A DNA stretch of 64,000 nucleotides. It comes from Hetaerina americana (Eukaryota; Arthropoda; Insecta; Odonata; Calopterygidae). A program made the translations under genes and the position numbers. This document shows, one piece after another, positions 45,533 through 57,695 of the stretch (its first letter is position 1; every line of letters begins with the position of its first letter). The notes beneath the pieces are model-generated. The model did not search any database and was not told where the DNA came from. It saw nothing but the letters and a program-made list of their open reading frames with translations. The stretch covers positions 372,001-436,000 of the forward strand of contig JAKTNV010000179.1 in the NCBI GenBank assembly GCA_022747635.1. Direction: 5' to 3'.

Positions 45533-48500
45533 AGGATGCAAGCTAGGAGGGGTGGCATGGATTTCAGTGATGAGCTGGTTGGCAATCGATCGGAATCCAG
45601 TCAACAGTCAGAATATGTGGAATTAAAATTGAGGTTGGTTTAAGCTTCACATTTTATTTCTGTGTACCAACAAATCCACTCATTGCTATTTGCAAAATTA
45701 TTCTTAATGAATTTTGGATGAGACAAGAAATCCCAATTCATTGGTGCCATCTTTCTCAGCCAGTGTTGGGGAAGATTTCACTTATGTATTTCAGCTTTGT
45801 ATGCAAGCAATAAATAATCGTATACCTATTTGAAATTGAAAAATAAAAAAACTTGGCTTTTCCACGTAGGAAATTTTTATTTACAACCTAGGTTTCATTA
45901 TGGTATAACATCTTCAGGTCTGAAAATTCAAGTTGTTTATTTTTCAATTGCAATATGAAGATTTTCCACCAAGTCAAGCCAGAAATTGTTTTATATGTCC
46001 CTATTTCATCGACTTTTTGCTGAGTGTAATTTCACTTTAGGAGGGGAACTCTTCATTGTAGAGGTGTGACTAGAGAACGCAAAATCCTACAATTCAGGTC
46101 CCTCCAAACACCCCTGTGTGATAAACATGATGCACAGTAATGTATTAAAAGTTACTTATTTTTTTGGTAAGGTATAATTACTAAACCAGCTGCTATTTTC
46201 AATGTTGTTCTTAAGAAAAATAATACTGTATTTATGTATTTGCTATATAAATGAGACTTTCAGGTTTCCCCCGAGCCTTCACAGAAGGCCCCTGAATATA
46301 CAGGCTATAACACTGTGAGCATATGCAAGTTACTGAAGGATATGTGGTTTTTCCAATGACCTACTGAATAGACTGGAGGAAGAATAAGGGCGTTCCTTCT
46401 AGATTGCGATGTTGGTCAGCCCTGACAATTTGAATGCTTAGTATGACATTGTCTCAAGGGTGAGTGAGAGAGACAGGATTTTGTGAGGTATTTTAGGGCT
46501 GTGTGAAGTGAGATAGAAGTATAGCAGAGATTACCGGAGTGGTATTTATAAGAGTATTGTACAGTGGAGGGGAAGAAAGCGAATGAGGGGTGGCCGTAAT
46601 ACCAAACAAAATGTAGTAAGAACATAGAGCAAGGAATGGATGGAATGTTACTAATAGAGGCAAAAGCAGAACCGACGAACTTGGTCATCGTTCAGGTCTA
46701 CATGCCACCAAGCAATAATAGGGAGGAAGACGTCGACAGGATATATGGCCAGCAAGTGGGCATAATCGCGTGTGTTCCTGCAGGGAAACATTTGATAGTG
46801 ATGGGGGATTGGAATGTGACGGTAGGCGAAGGAAGAGATGGTGACGAGGTCGGGGACTACGGTTTAGGCTCGAGGAATGACCGCGGGGAGAAAGCAGTTG
46901 AGATCTGCAGGAGTTAGGGTTTAATCATCACCAACACTTGGCTTAGATGCCACAAAAGGTGATGGTATACATGGATAAAACCCAACGATTCAAGAAGATA
47001 ACAGACTATATTATGTTCAGGCACAGATTTAGGCAAATGTGATTAATTGACACAGTTTCCTGGGAGTTGATGTCGATCCAGAGTATAATTTACTACTATT
47101 GAAGGGTAATGTCAGATTCAGGAGGATGAAAGAGGGAAGATGGTTGAGGAAATGGAATACAGAAACATTACCTGCTTTGACTAGAAAGGAATATCACCAA
47201 GCTTCAGGGAAAATCATGAGTGAGGAAAAGGAGCTGGGTACGATAGAAAAAAATGGGAAAAAGGCAAGGTAACAATGGATGAGATGATTAGAAAGGTAGA
47301 CATGAGAAGGAAATGAATAAGTGTGAACAGAGTTAGGTATAGGAAAGTACAATGAGTTGAATTATATACTGATTTGGAAACCGCGATAAATAAATATGTA
47401 GTGTACGTAGTTCTCTGAGTTTTGCCATTTTTTTTAAAAAACCACGGCTCACTTTATTCTCCTTTATTTTATGAATGAGAAAAATATAGCTTAGGATATT
47501 AATAACAAAAACATTAATTACAAAGTTTTTCAGAATGCAGTGTCCTTGAACTCCGTACTCTTCAAATGTCTACTTGTCCACCAACATATATAGTTTGCCC
47601 CAAGGAATCTATGACCCAGTTGGGTTGCAATACTAATGATAGTGATGTTTATAAATCCTTTAGGTCACGTATACACGACATAGAACTTGTCAGAATACAA
47701 GTATGGACACAAACCATAATTTCATTAGGAGTTTATCCTCTAATGTTCCATTTCGTCAACTGAATACAAAGATGGGCTCAAAGTCTCAAGAGAGGCCCAG
47801 TGGTTATTCATTTTAAGCAGTGTAATTGGGGAAACCCTGTTGAAAGTAGGTATTTAGCAGGGGTGATGCGCTTAAAGATTGAGTTTCTTTCCCTTGGATA
47901 TCATTCCCTTACATTTAGAACAAAAAAGTGTGATTTGCGGTATCATTTAATTTTATAATCAACAACAATCCATGCAGAGGATAGAAGCTGATTCTTAAGC
48001 TTCAAAGAAGGCGAAGATGGTGCCATTGTTGGGATAGGTCACGATATCGGTTTTTAGAGATGCGGAAGGAATTCTGTAGATCGATTATCTTGTGAAAGGT
48101 AAAACAGTAGCTATTCCAACCATGGTACATTTTTTAGGGAATTGCTCTGCTATGAAGGGCTGGAGCCTCCAGCCTATTGCCCGGATTTGGTTCCACCTCT
48201 TCTTAAAATGCAAAAGTTTCCTCCCTGGTCAATGTCTTCCATCCAATCCAAACAAAAAGAGGCAATCGTGGATGTAGACAAGTTCTTTGCACAACCTCTC
48301 GGAAGAACACTATAGAGATGGGATATTGACACGGGAATAATGTGGGATGAATGTTATACATGTTAAAGGAATGTTGAAAATAAAACTTTTTGAAATCATA
48401 AAATGTCATTTCATCATCAAGCTGAGAACTTTTCAGATCAGCCTTGTACTTCTGCATTGGGATTCATGGTAGTGTACCATTCACGGGCCCATTCGGCCGA

Positions 48501-51500
48501 TCAAAATAACTAGGTATGAACCACCCAAGGAGGTGTTGGAAAGTTCAGGATTTCTTTTGCCATCTTCATAATCATATTGCTCCTTTGCATATTTGCTCAT
48601 AATGTGTTAACCTGCTGCCTTTTGACAATGTCCTTGATGCTTCATCTATTGCATAACTGCATGGGAACTGAGGTGATTCTATGGATTTCTTTTTCTTAAA
48701 CTGTCACCTGTATGACTTTGTTGCCAGGCAAAGACTTCGTGAGGAGAGCGTGGAGCTGAGGGAACTGGAAAGCAAGCTGAGGACTGCGTATGTCAACAAG
48801 GAGTTGCATGCGCAGTTAGCGGAGAAGGAAGCGCAAAAGCTAGCCCAGCAGGTGGGTGCTAACCATTCCTTTTCCCTTCTCAGATGTATTTTGGGTTGAA
48901 TTGAGGATTAGTCAGCTTGAGAATGATTTTCAGGATATCAGGGAAGACATACAGTGGAAAAAGCTTTTTCAAGTGTGGGTTTGCGATACTATTGGAACAA
49001 ATGAATGACACTTTTATTTATTAATTGTACTCACAACATTTATTTGTGTTTTGTATGTATAAATGGGAAGTATTCATGAAATGGGTCGCAAAATTTGCAA
49101 AACTTAGGTATAGATTAAAGTGAAGTTATTAGCATCAAGTATGATTAGTAGTAGAAAATGAACCATTTATGCAAAGAAAGTATCAAATAATGTATGCCTT
49201 GTTGATGGTGAATTTAGTATGTGGGTCGGGTCATAAGCCAGGCTCCTGGCCAAAGGATAGACCAAGTAGTTGGAGATTATATAGATCCCCTGAAATGTCT
49301 AAATTTTTCCTGAAAAGGAAAGAGAAAGGGGGAGGATTATAATTACAATTGACCCCTTGGGAAGAGATGATGATAATTGATTATTGTGCATATCATGTTC
49401 TTTGTGAAGACTTGGAGGTGTGGTGTGTGTTGAAGGTACTGGCATGTGTGTGAAGAAATCCCACGAGACATGGCTTTAAGTGTGCATATCAAATCATGCA
49501 TGTAGCATTTGGAGAAAGAGTCTGATTCATTGGGGTGGTCTTAGCCGGGGAATTTGTAATAATGGTATCTCGATTTAATCTTTTAGTCAAACCTTTGACA
49601 TTGGGCAAGTCATTGTCATGATAAGCACGAAGAAGGGGCTAGTCTTTGTCAATATTGTGTCATTGCACATCATATTCTTTCAGATTTTGAAGATTTTTTT
49701 CAAGGGGTGAGATATTAGTCTTTTTTAAAGATTAAAACTTGGGGAGGATGAAACAGTGTTGCAGTCATATCTACAATTATCTCATACTTATTGAATATGA
49801 TTAATTTGTTACAAAATTCTCAAATTGCATAATTATAAATGAACTAGGAATGATAGGATAATTAGAGACTGAATAAATGGTTGCCTTTCAGACCAAGATT
49901 TGGCATTCATGCTCCATTTTTACCATTGGCTAGTTGAATCCAAATATAATTCCATGTGAATGACTGCTGTAGTCAAATAGAATACTTTTAAAATGACCTG
50001 ACTACATAGCTTATGTAGATGGTGGAGCTAAGCACATTTGTTTTTAAGAATAATATTTATGAGAAATTCTCAGCTCAGATCATAACTTTTATCAAGATTA
50101 AGGAATTTTAATGGCTTCTCCCCTTTCAGTGTGTAGAGAGGATTTTGTATGAAATTGAAGATATGCTGAGTTATTTATATGTAAATTATTTAGTAAGGGC
50201 TACCTAACCATATCCTCAAATGAGAATTGAAGTCATTGATTAGCTCTCCCCTATTGGATAGTATCCCCTTGGCTTGTTTGAAAGTATCTTGCTACTTGTG
50301 GGGAGACTGTGAAAAGGGATCACCCAGTCCAGTGGATTTCAAAAATATTTCTGCATCCAAGTTTTTGGATAAGTAATGCCCAATCTTGGCTGTCGAGGGC
50401 TCATTCGGAGTCATAATACAACAATGAAGAACTCCTTTCACAAGAAGACTTTATCCAGTGGCACGAAATTGTTTTTGAGGAACTGAGAGCTGACAGATGT
50501 AATGAAGAATAGGCGAGAGTCATCAAATTACAGTTTACGCTCCACATTTGATCTTTCTCTGATAAAAATACATGCACTAAGACTTGGAACATAGAAATTG
50601 GATGTTTGTGTGTATGTATGTATGTATACGTTTCATTTTTTCAAACTTGTGATTTATATATTTGACGTGTCCTATATTTGTGTATGTGAATATGCAGCAA
50701 ATCACCGGACAAATAAAAGCAGTATTATTATTATTTGACAGATTGATATCATTACTGGTTAGACTATTATTAAGTAGCTCTGATAGATTAATTGAATAGT
50801 ATTTTTTTGTGTGCATGAGAGGAAATGCAAGACTTTCACAGCAGTGCAAAAATTATTTGCCAAGAGCAGGTTTGAATCTTGGTGCAGGAGATTGATTTTT
50901 GCACTGCCGTGAGATTCTTGCGTTGGTCGGAGGATGTATGCGTGGAACGGTGGCGAGGGCCAGTGCCGATTTGGGACGCCACTGCTGCACACGCCCCCTT
51001 TGTTTGTGCCCAGTATCGAGAGGAGGTGGCAGTGGAGTTGATGCGCAGGAAGTGGTCAGAGGAGGAGGAGGAGGCCAAGGAGTGGGAAAGGCACCAGGCG
51101 CAGGGCAAGGTGCTCTACCGCGCAGAATTGTGGGAGCAAGAGAAGAGGGAGGGTGCGGAGAAGAGGCGTGCCGCATACGAGGACTTCCTCCGAGAGAAGC
51201 TGTTCATTGATGAGGTCATGCAGCACATTCACGAGGAGGACCAAAGGTTTGTCCTTTTTGCCCTCAGGGTGTCATCTGCAGGGTGAAAGAAATCCTTGCG
51301 TCTTGAATGCTGCTGCTCTTAAAAGTGCTCGCCTGATAGTGACTACAACCTGTAGAACTTCAATGCCCATACCTGTGATCTGTTGAACCTTGAAACAACC
51401 CTTAGAAGAGGGAAAGGGTGCTTCCCCAGTACAAATTGTGATTCCTCTTGCCCATTAATAGGTCATCTTACTTTAGATGTCATTTTAGATTGCCAAATTT

Positions 51501-54500
51501 TTTTTATGCATTCAACTATTTCCCTCTTTTGGTAAAAATATATTAATGAGGATTAATGCTAGCTAATTTTTTTATTCAGAGTGCTATACTTATTATTTAT
51601 CCCTTCAACAATGATCATTTCAATTCCTGTTGGTAAAGTCCCAATGGTTCAAGGCTGCCCCCTAAGAACTACATTCACTTCCAATTCTATAAAGTCTGGA
51701 TTACCATTATGGAGCATATCCCTTCAGCATCTCATGCAGTGGCATAGGCATGCGTTAGTAAGTGGGTCTTTTATTTTTAATGTTTTAATCAGGGTCAGGA
51801 AGAAACATGTAATTTTTTTGTTACAAATCATTCTTCATATTATTCTCTTCCTAGCATCCTCTACGGAGATGCCTGCCTTAATAGCATTGGAAAAACTTTT
51901 TTTATTTGAAGGGATTTGCAGCACTGTGCTCCCCAGTATTACGTTTGCCTTTAACCGCAACTTTAATCTCCTACTTGATGTTGCTAAAACTTCAATAATC
52001 TGTGAAAATCATGAAGTAAACCTGGCATAGTAAGGCATTGATTGGAATACTAATGTAGACACCTGATTCTGTGGGTCAAGGCATTGATATAACATTTATC
52101 AGGGGTTAGTTCTAAACATGTATCTTTTGCCTTGTGTTTCCATAAAAAATGCTCATTGGTTCTTTGGCAGTCTATATTCAACATATTACTTTAACTTCAA
52201 ACTGAGAAGCATGGCAATTAATGTGTGTGAGTCAGGGCACCGTTTCCTACTTCAAAAGGATTATTTGGACTCGAAGCACTTCTATATCTTCTGAGAGAGC
52301 ATGGAGCATGTGTACATTTTTCCTAACATGTTTCATTGAGTACGAGGCTGTTGGGATTTTTTGTGAAATTATCTGACTGTATCTATCTCTGGCAGGATTA
52401 TTTGACTTAAGGGCGGAACCATTCAAAGAAATTTTCATTCATACACCTACGTGCATGTGTAGTTGGTGTGTGTATGCCCTTCCTGATTATGTTAAAATCT
52501 GTTTAAGGTGTCCTCCTCTCTTTAAAGTGATGGATGGAAGCAAGTGAACATGCTTTATTCAGTGCAGTACTTGTGTGCAGTCTAATGCGGTATTCAATGC
52601 AGTGAGAATGCCTCGTCCGGGCAAATATTGAAGCGGCATGTGACTGTTTGTTGATATCCTCAGGGAGCAGGAGGAGGTGATGCGGAAGAAGAAGAGAACG
52701 AAACATGAAATGGCAGAGTTCCAAAGATGCCAGGAGATCTGGAAGGAGAAAGAGCGGCATGCATTGGAGGAGGAAAACAGGTACAATGAGATCAACGGAC
52801 CATGACTCCACTTGATCTCTCATCAGCCATTTTGCTTCCATTGGATGCTTCATGCCATGGATCTTTTTGCTTCTGTGAATTTTTAATTATAGATCTGTTG
52901 AAGGGTGAAACTCTTCTGTCCACCTCTGCCATTATAATTTTACACTTCCACAATAAAGACTTTATTGTGGAAGTTTAAAGTTTCTTTTTTACCCTCACAA
53001 TGAAGGAATTCCACAGAGTCAAGCCTGAAACTGTAATGCTTATTATACAGTCTATTACTTTTTATGTAATGTGGGGTAATTTTTCCTTTTTTTATCTCTC
53101 AATAATTTCATACCATTCTTATGCTATGGAGATGTGGTAGACCAGGGGTATTGTTGGACTACCGACTGGAGAACCTGGGTTCGATACCCGGGCGAGTCCG
53201 TATGGACACCCTCTGCTCCACCCAAGCCGTGTGATTTTTCAGGTACCAGATCTTCCTGGGAAACCATAAGCAGCACAAGGAAAGGCACTGGCCCTCCTAC
53301 CTTGCTAATGTATGGACATCATTTGGCTTAGTACTATGCGAACTCTACCATTGCCTGCCAAACTGACCTTCGGGTTGATTACTGTATTTATGGGTTATGT
53401 GTTTTTCAATCATACTCTATTGACCACACGCGCACTCCCCAGAAATGATGTCTTGACATTTAAATGGTGATTAAGTTCTAACATGATCTGGTGCTTTCCC
53501 GGCATATCGGCTTGACGAAGTTTTCTTGGGCCTTCCACTGGGTCAGGGGTTCCATATTGGCGGATGTTTCATAGCTCGACTCGAGCATCGTCTCCTCGGG
53601 GTAGATGACCCTGACGATGATGCATGAGTCGAGTGAGAGCGTGAGGTTCCACATGGCAGCAAGTGCCTTGAGATTAGTTCCTTGTTGAAGTTAGTTGCAG
53701 TGTCACACCGGGATTAGTCATCATTCTGCCGGAGTCATCAATAGGAATCAATGCCTCTTATATTCTATCTAACAATGGCCTACCTCTTTCTCTGCCAATA
53801 GCTGTGAAATTTTGCATACTGTCATCACATCCACCCTAAATTGTGATGATATTCCATCTACACCATTAAAAAACACTACTAGAGCACGTCCCCTTTGTCT
53901 CAAGAAAACAATCGGACAGTAAATAGTAACAAAACCTGTTTTGTGCTATGGTGGAAAGCTAGCTTGAAATCAGAGGCGCTCTTCATTCTGATTGCTAAAT
54001 TTATGATAATCTTTCATAATCAATGAAATTTTTTATTTTCCCCACTATTTTCAAAAGAAAAGTGTATAAATTGTTACAAAGTAAGTTGTATTACAGTGTG
54101 GATGAGTTCTTGGATGACAAACTCATAATGTGGAATTTCAGCTATCAGCATCTCTAATGCTGTTTATTATCTCGATGTGTCATTTTGTTATTTTCTTATT
54201 CCATTTGTTTTTCCTTTGTGGCTTTGTGTGTAATCAGTCCAATACTGATGAGCTCTATGTCTTTTGGTGATTTTGAACAAAAATAAGGGAACTATTCAAT
54301 TGAGGTGGGAGTGAGGATTTATCCTATACTGCAGTACCAGATTATTTTCTGTTTTTGATAACTAAGAGCATGGAAATAGATTTCGAATATTGTTCCACCA
54401 TTCCCATTAATTTTGCTAATTGCATTACTCTGTCTGTATCGCTTGCCCAGTGGGTCACTTTATTTATTCTTGCCATCACCTTGTGCTTCAGTGCAGCAAG

Positions 54501-57500
54501 CTATTGCAAAAAGGGAATACCTAGGTGAGAACTATTTGGCTAATGCTATATTTTTCTAAAGTGCGGAGCCATTAGTACATGGCATCATCTTTTGGGATTG
54601 GTCACCTCATTAAAAAAACTTACATATTTCGAATCAAAAGAGGACTAGCAATGCAATCTTCAGTGCATGTCTGTAATGTCCTCAATGTGGACATTATGAC
54701 AGTGTCAATATGTCTACAGCACCCATCATAGGTGATGTGCAGAAATAGGATTACGCAGACGCAGCATGTCAACAAGGTGCATTTAGTGAGACACGAAAAG
54801 GAAGCATGGCTTTGTTTTCCCGCCGAACAATGTAGCTTGACTCTGGGAGATTGTAGAGGGCAATGCCAGCCAATCACGTCTGTTGGACGAAAGATGAAAA
54901 GCAGGCATAGTTCATGCCATGTGGTTATCCTCTTAGAAATGGCACATGCACGCTTGGTCATGCAACCCAATGCGGGTGGCTGTAAGGTGCGGTGGAGGCT
55001 CTCCGTGATTGAGCGTTGTGTGCACCATCTCGTGAAAATATTCACGGCAGCGACTCGCGCACCGATGACAGCGGCATAGGAAATTTCTACAGATTCATGT
55101 TATTTTATTTTGGTTTCACAAATGTTATCGGAAGTAGTTGCCTAAAGAATGAATGCCCTCTTTGAATAATTAATTGTTAAATAAAAAGAAAATATCATGC
55201 CTTCAATGTTACATAAGAAATCCCCACCATTGCAGTGTCGCCTAATTGATGAGGGGATGATGAAGAGATTTAAATAAGCGTGTGCTTAGAATGGTAAGAT
55301 GATGAAGTACAGCCTCGCTGTACAGCCATATCGCTATGATGTGGAAAATGTATTGTTACCTCCATCAATTTCTGATCGGTGAGACCTTGTCTGTAAACTT
55401 AGATGGATTTAGTGTAGGAGAGATAGATTTAAGATGTCATTTTTTGGACGAACGATAAGGGATCAGGATAACATTGTCTGACCACAGTAGGGTCATATTC
55501 AAGTCAAAATTATTGGGTGTGTCTTCACCCCCTGCCACGCACCCTAGCAGTGACTTACAGAGTACTAAAAAATACAAATCCTCCCTGTGAGTTTTGTGTT
55601 CTCTTGGCAAGATCGAGCCTGAAACGAGAGATGAGATGCTCAGATTGAGTGAAGTGAGGCATTTGGGGAACTATTGGCCAACTCATGTCCTCTCGTGCTT
55701 GCTAATTACGAGGGTCATCCGGAAAGTAGTACCCGTTCGTGCCGCATGAAGTGCTGACGACGCGAGTAGCCGCTGGACGAGGTCAGATAGCTTCAGTGGC
55801 TTGTCTGCCTTCTCTGAGCCAAGTTGCGTGACGCTAGCATTGCTTGTGTTGTTTCTGTGATTGTTTACAATGTTTAAAAAAATTGAGAACGCCGCCAGTT
55901 GTGAAGTGAGGGCAGTGATTAAATTCCTCAATGCAAGAAACGTTCGCCCATGTGATATTCATCGCCAATTAAAGGAGGTGTATGGAGACAATGTAATGGA
56001 CGAGTCGTCTGTTCGGCGGTGGTGTCGCAACTTCAACATGGGGAGGGGGAACACACACGACGATGAGCGTTCGGGGAGACCGTCTGTCATTACAGACCAA
56101 CTGGTGAGCTCAGTTGACGAATTCGTGAGGAACGATCGGCGCGTCACAATTGATGACATCTGTGAGCATTTTCCCAATGTTTCTCGAACAATTGTTCATG
56201 AAATTGTTAAACACCATCTGCATTATGCAAAAATTTGTGCAAGATGGGTCCCTCGCGTATCTCAATGAGCTGGCGGCGAAGGACTATGCAGCAGGAATAC
56301 AGAAACTTGTCACACGTTATGACAAATGCCTTAATTTGCTTGGAGATTATGTTGAGAAGTAGTTTAAAGTATCCTCTTTCAAATAAAATTTTTTATGTTT
56401 GTTAATATTTACTTTCGTGTCTTTATTTCACGAACGGGTACTACTTTCCGGATGACCCTCGTAGAACAATCTTGTAGTGAAACTTGTGGATTCATCTACA
56501 TCCATGTAATACCCTGCAAGCTGTGGCAAGGGCGTGGATGAAGGCAAATGAGGGAATGGGAAGATTAGGATGGTTGGTGGTGTGCTGGTGCGTGTTGATG
56601 AGGGCGTGTGCTGGTGCATACAAGGGGGACTGCTTGGTGCAATAAGAGTTAAAGAAGCACTTGGCAACGATAGCGATGCCTTCTTCTGTGCAGGGAATCT
56701 GAGCGTGCACAAAGCAGGGAAGTGCTGAAGCTTGATCACCAATTGAGGTTGGTTGGTTCATGGAGTAACAACGGTTATCATCAAAGGAATTAGTAATAAT
56801 ATGCATTTGGAACATTTCCAACGGCAAATGACTGGAAAGTTTGTTGATTTTCTCATTTCCCTCTTTCCGAGAGCATTGATTGCTAAAGTCCATTTGGAAT
56901 TGCAGGCGTATAATCCAATTCCTGAGGGACAAGGAGGACTTTGAATGCAAAATACACGCCGCGGCGAAGAAAAGGGACGAGGCCAAGGCTGTGGTCACCA
57001 AGGCACTCATGGACATCATCAAGGAACAGGAAGTATGTGTGCTTGCAGAATGTAGCCACTGATAGTATCTAACATGCATCTAATCTATGTGTATTTCTTC
57101 TTAACATTTTTCCATTTCACATGTTTAAATGTTCTCTTTTCCGCTGTATTTTTTGCAAGATTCCAAGAATTATTTTACTCTCTGGGGAAATCTTGAGGGG
57201 CATTACACTAATGTGGTGAGGGTATGATGAATGTCATGTAAAATGTTAATAATTTTGGCTGCACATACAGGTGCTCCAAACCTTCTGGTAGTCATTCCTT
57301 TCTCATAAGGTCACATGCGATGTGCTCAATATACGTCGTAGCCAGCAGATATGACGATGGGGCTGGCCATTTTGACGGGGAGGCATTTTGTGGGCCGAGG
57401 GCTTTGCATGCACAGTGGAATTGCCCGTGTGTGTGTGTGTGCGCGTTTGCGGAGTATGACTGCACGCGTTTCCTTTATCTGCCCTCGGAAGGACAAGAGG

Positions 57501-57695
57501 CGGGAGCGGGAGGAAGCCCACCAGTCACTCCTGGAGGAGGAGATGCGTGTGAAGGAGGAGGGGGAGGTGCAGCTGCGTGTGCGGGAGGCGCTGTTGCGCA
57601 AGCAGGAGGAGAGGATGGCACAGGAATGGGAACGCCACCGCCAAATGGAGAGGCTGGCCAAGGAGGCTAGGGAGGAGGCAGAGGAGAGGCAAGAG
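45533..57695 (+). CDS. MNS1: Meiosis-specific nuclear structural protein 1-like (axonemal coiled coil), six exons, 3' end missing
   Basis: Exons 45533-45633 (ATG 45536), 48728-48851, 51014-51246, 52664-52780, 56906-57032 and 57492-57695 join perfectly in phases 2, 0, 2, 2, 0, giving 301 codons. Most acceptors have good tracts (e.g. CCCCCTTTGTTTGTGCCCAG) and donors are GTTGGT, GTGGGT, GTTTGT, GTACAA, GTATGT and GTAAGT. The product is a charged coiled coil of the trichohyalin-plectin-homology type. VELRELESKLRTAYVNKE, AYEDFLREKLFIDEVMQHI, then LEEENR and RIIQFL across the exon 4/5 junction match the order I recall for animal MNS1. MNS1 is a microtubule inner protein of motile cilia and sperm flagella. 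The first 30 residues (MQARRGGMDFSDELVGN...) are not recognisably MNS1, so upstream exons may exist. Further 3' exons after 57695 are expected but not found here. Introns contain many transposons. Confidence 0.85.
45838..46005 (-). repeat. Fold-back element with hammerhead-like core (family FB), copy 4
   Basis: On the minus strand the order is TTTCTGGCTTGACTTGGTGG, GAAAATCTTCATATTG, an arm, CTGAAGA (45911-45917 complement), stem TTAT/ATAA, GAAAC (45892-45896 complement), and the second arm ending in TTTTTCAATTT. The 5' signature is shared with the 20629-20776 element, and the core order with the 34.2-kb copy. It sits in MNS1 intron 1. Confidence 0.65.
46420..47350 (+). mobile_element. Craniofacial-type LINE, endonuclease-domain fragment
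   Basis: The open frame at 46636-46915 encodes an APE-type endonuclease core: LVIVQVYMPPSNN, KHLIVMGDWNVTVGEG (the GDWN/GDFN catalytic motif) and GLGSRNDRGEKAVEIC, then, after a stop, GLIITNTW. Upstream 46490-46600 matches 800-900 of LINE copy 1. It lacks RT and lies in MNS1 intron 1. Confidence 0.8.
48000..48405 (+). pseudogene. Mariner element 5, decayed C-terminal fragment
   Basis: The plus strand reads in shifting frames: FCRSIIL and LVKGKTV (the 'IDYL-KG-TI' region), PPAYCPDLVPP (degraded YSPDLAPSD, third-Asp region), KCKSFLPGQCLPSN and LSEEHYRDGI (C-terminal region). An A-rich end with AATAAAA follows. No terminal repeats were recognised. It lies in MNS1 intron 1, about 320 bp before exon 2. 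Confidence 0.6.
48852..51013 (+). other. MNS1 intron 2, mostly unassigned
   Basis: AT-rich intronic DNA with no clear transposon. A short (TATG)n microsatellite lies near 50621-50638. A plus-strand open frame overlaps exon 3 upstream (50879-51013), but the classic acceptor at 51013 places the exon start at 51014. Confidence 0.5.
52895..53030. repeat. Fold-back element (family FB), short copy
   Basis: Inverted arms TTACACTTCCACAATAAAG and CTTTATTGTGGAAGTTTAA lie almost back to back at about 52935-52975. They are followed by TTTCTTTTTTACCCTCACAATGAAGGAATTCCAC, the same flank as the 13.1-kb copy. The central hammerhead-like core is absent, so this is a deletion derivative. It lies in MNS1 intron 4. 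Confidence 0.6.
53125..53372 (+). mobile_element. tRNA-derived SINE (family A), copy 2
   Basis: A-box-like TGGTAGACCAGGGGTATTG, B box GGGTTCGATACCC, then the family body CTTCCTGGGAAACCATAA and CTTAGTACTATGCGAACTC, matching the inverted copy at 3765-4016. Not a functional tRNA. It lies in MNS1 intron 4, in sense orientation. Confidence 0.8.
53520..53665 (-). repeat. Repeat with hammerhead-like core
   Basis: On the minus strand GACGAT is followed by a perfect stem GCTCGA-G-TCGAGC (53574-53586), then GAAAC (53566-53570 complement). To the right, GACGATGATGCATGAGTCGA is a partial inverse of the same. The flanking text (CCCCTGACCCAGTGGAAG on the minus strand) looks like a terminal region of a Penelope-like or related retroelement, but that is from memory only. 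It lies in MNS1 intron 4. Confidence 0.5.
53666..55708. other. MNS1 intron 4, unassigned part
   Basis: AT-rich except for a GC-richer patch at 54730-55080, which is open on both strands (115 codons plus, 141 codons minus) but has no recognisable domain. No splice partners were found. Confidence 0.35.
55709..56461 (+). mobile_element. Deleted mariner element 2, copy b (753 bp)
   Basis: Same element as 29679-30431 in the opposite orientation: identical 33-bp terminal repeats, TA on both sides (55707-55708, 56462-56463), same 753-bp length and the same internal deletion. The N-terminal transposase frame starts at ATG 55870 and stops at 56266-56268; the C-terminal tail is in the shifted frame to 56362. 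Differences from copy a were seen only at about 55845 (T here, C there) and about 56417 (C here, T there). It lies in MNS1 intron 4, in sense orientation. Being nearly identical, the two must derive from a recently active source. Confidence 0.95.

Noticed and set aside
50836..51244. Minus-strand frames opposite MNS1 exon 3
   Set aside because: Shadows of the Glu/Lys/Arg-rich coiled-coil exon on the plus strand.
54620..55079. Overlapping 141-codon minus and 115-codon plus frames in MNS1 intron 4
   Set aside because: No recognisable domain, no splice evidence, and mutual overlap suggests a GC-driven open stretch.
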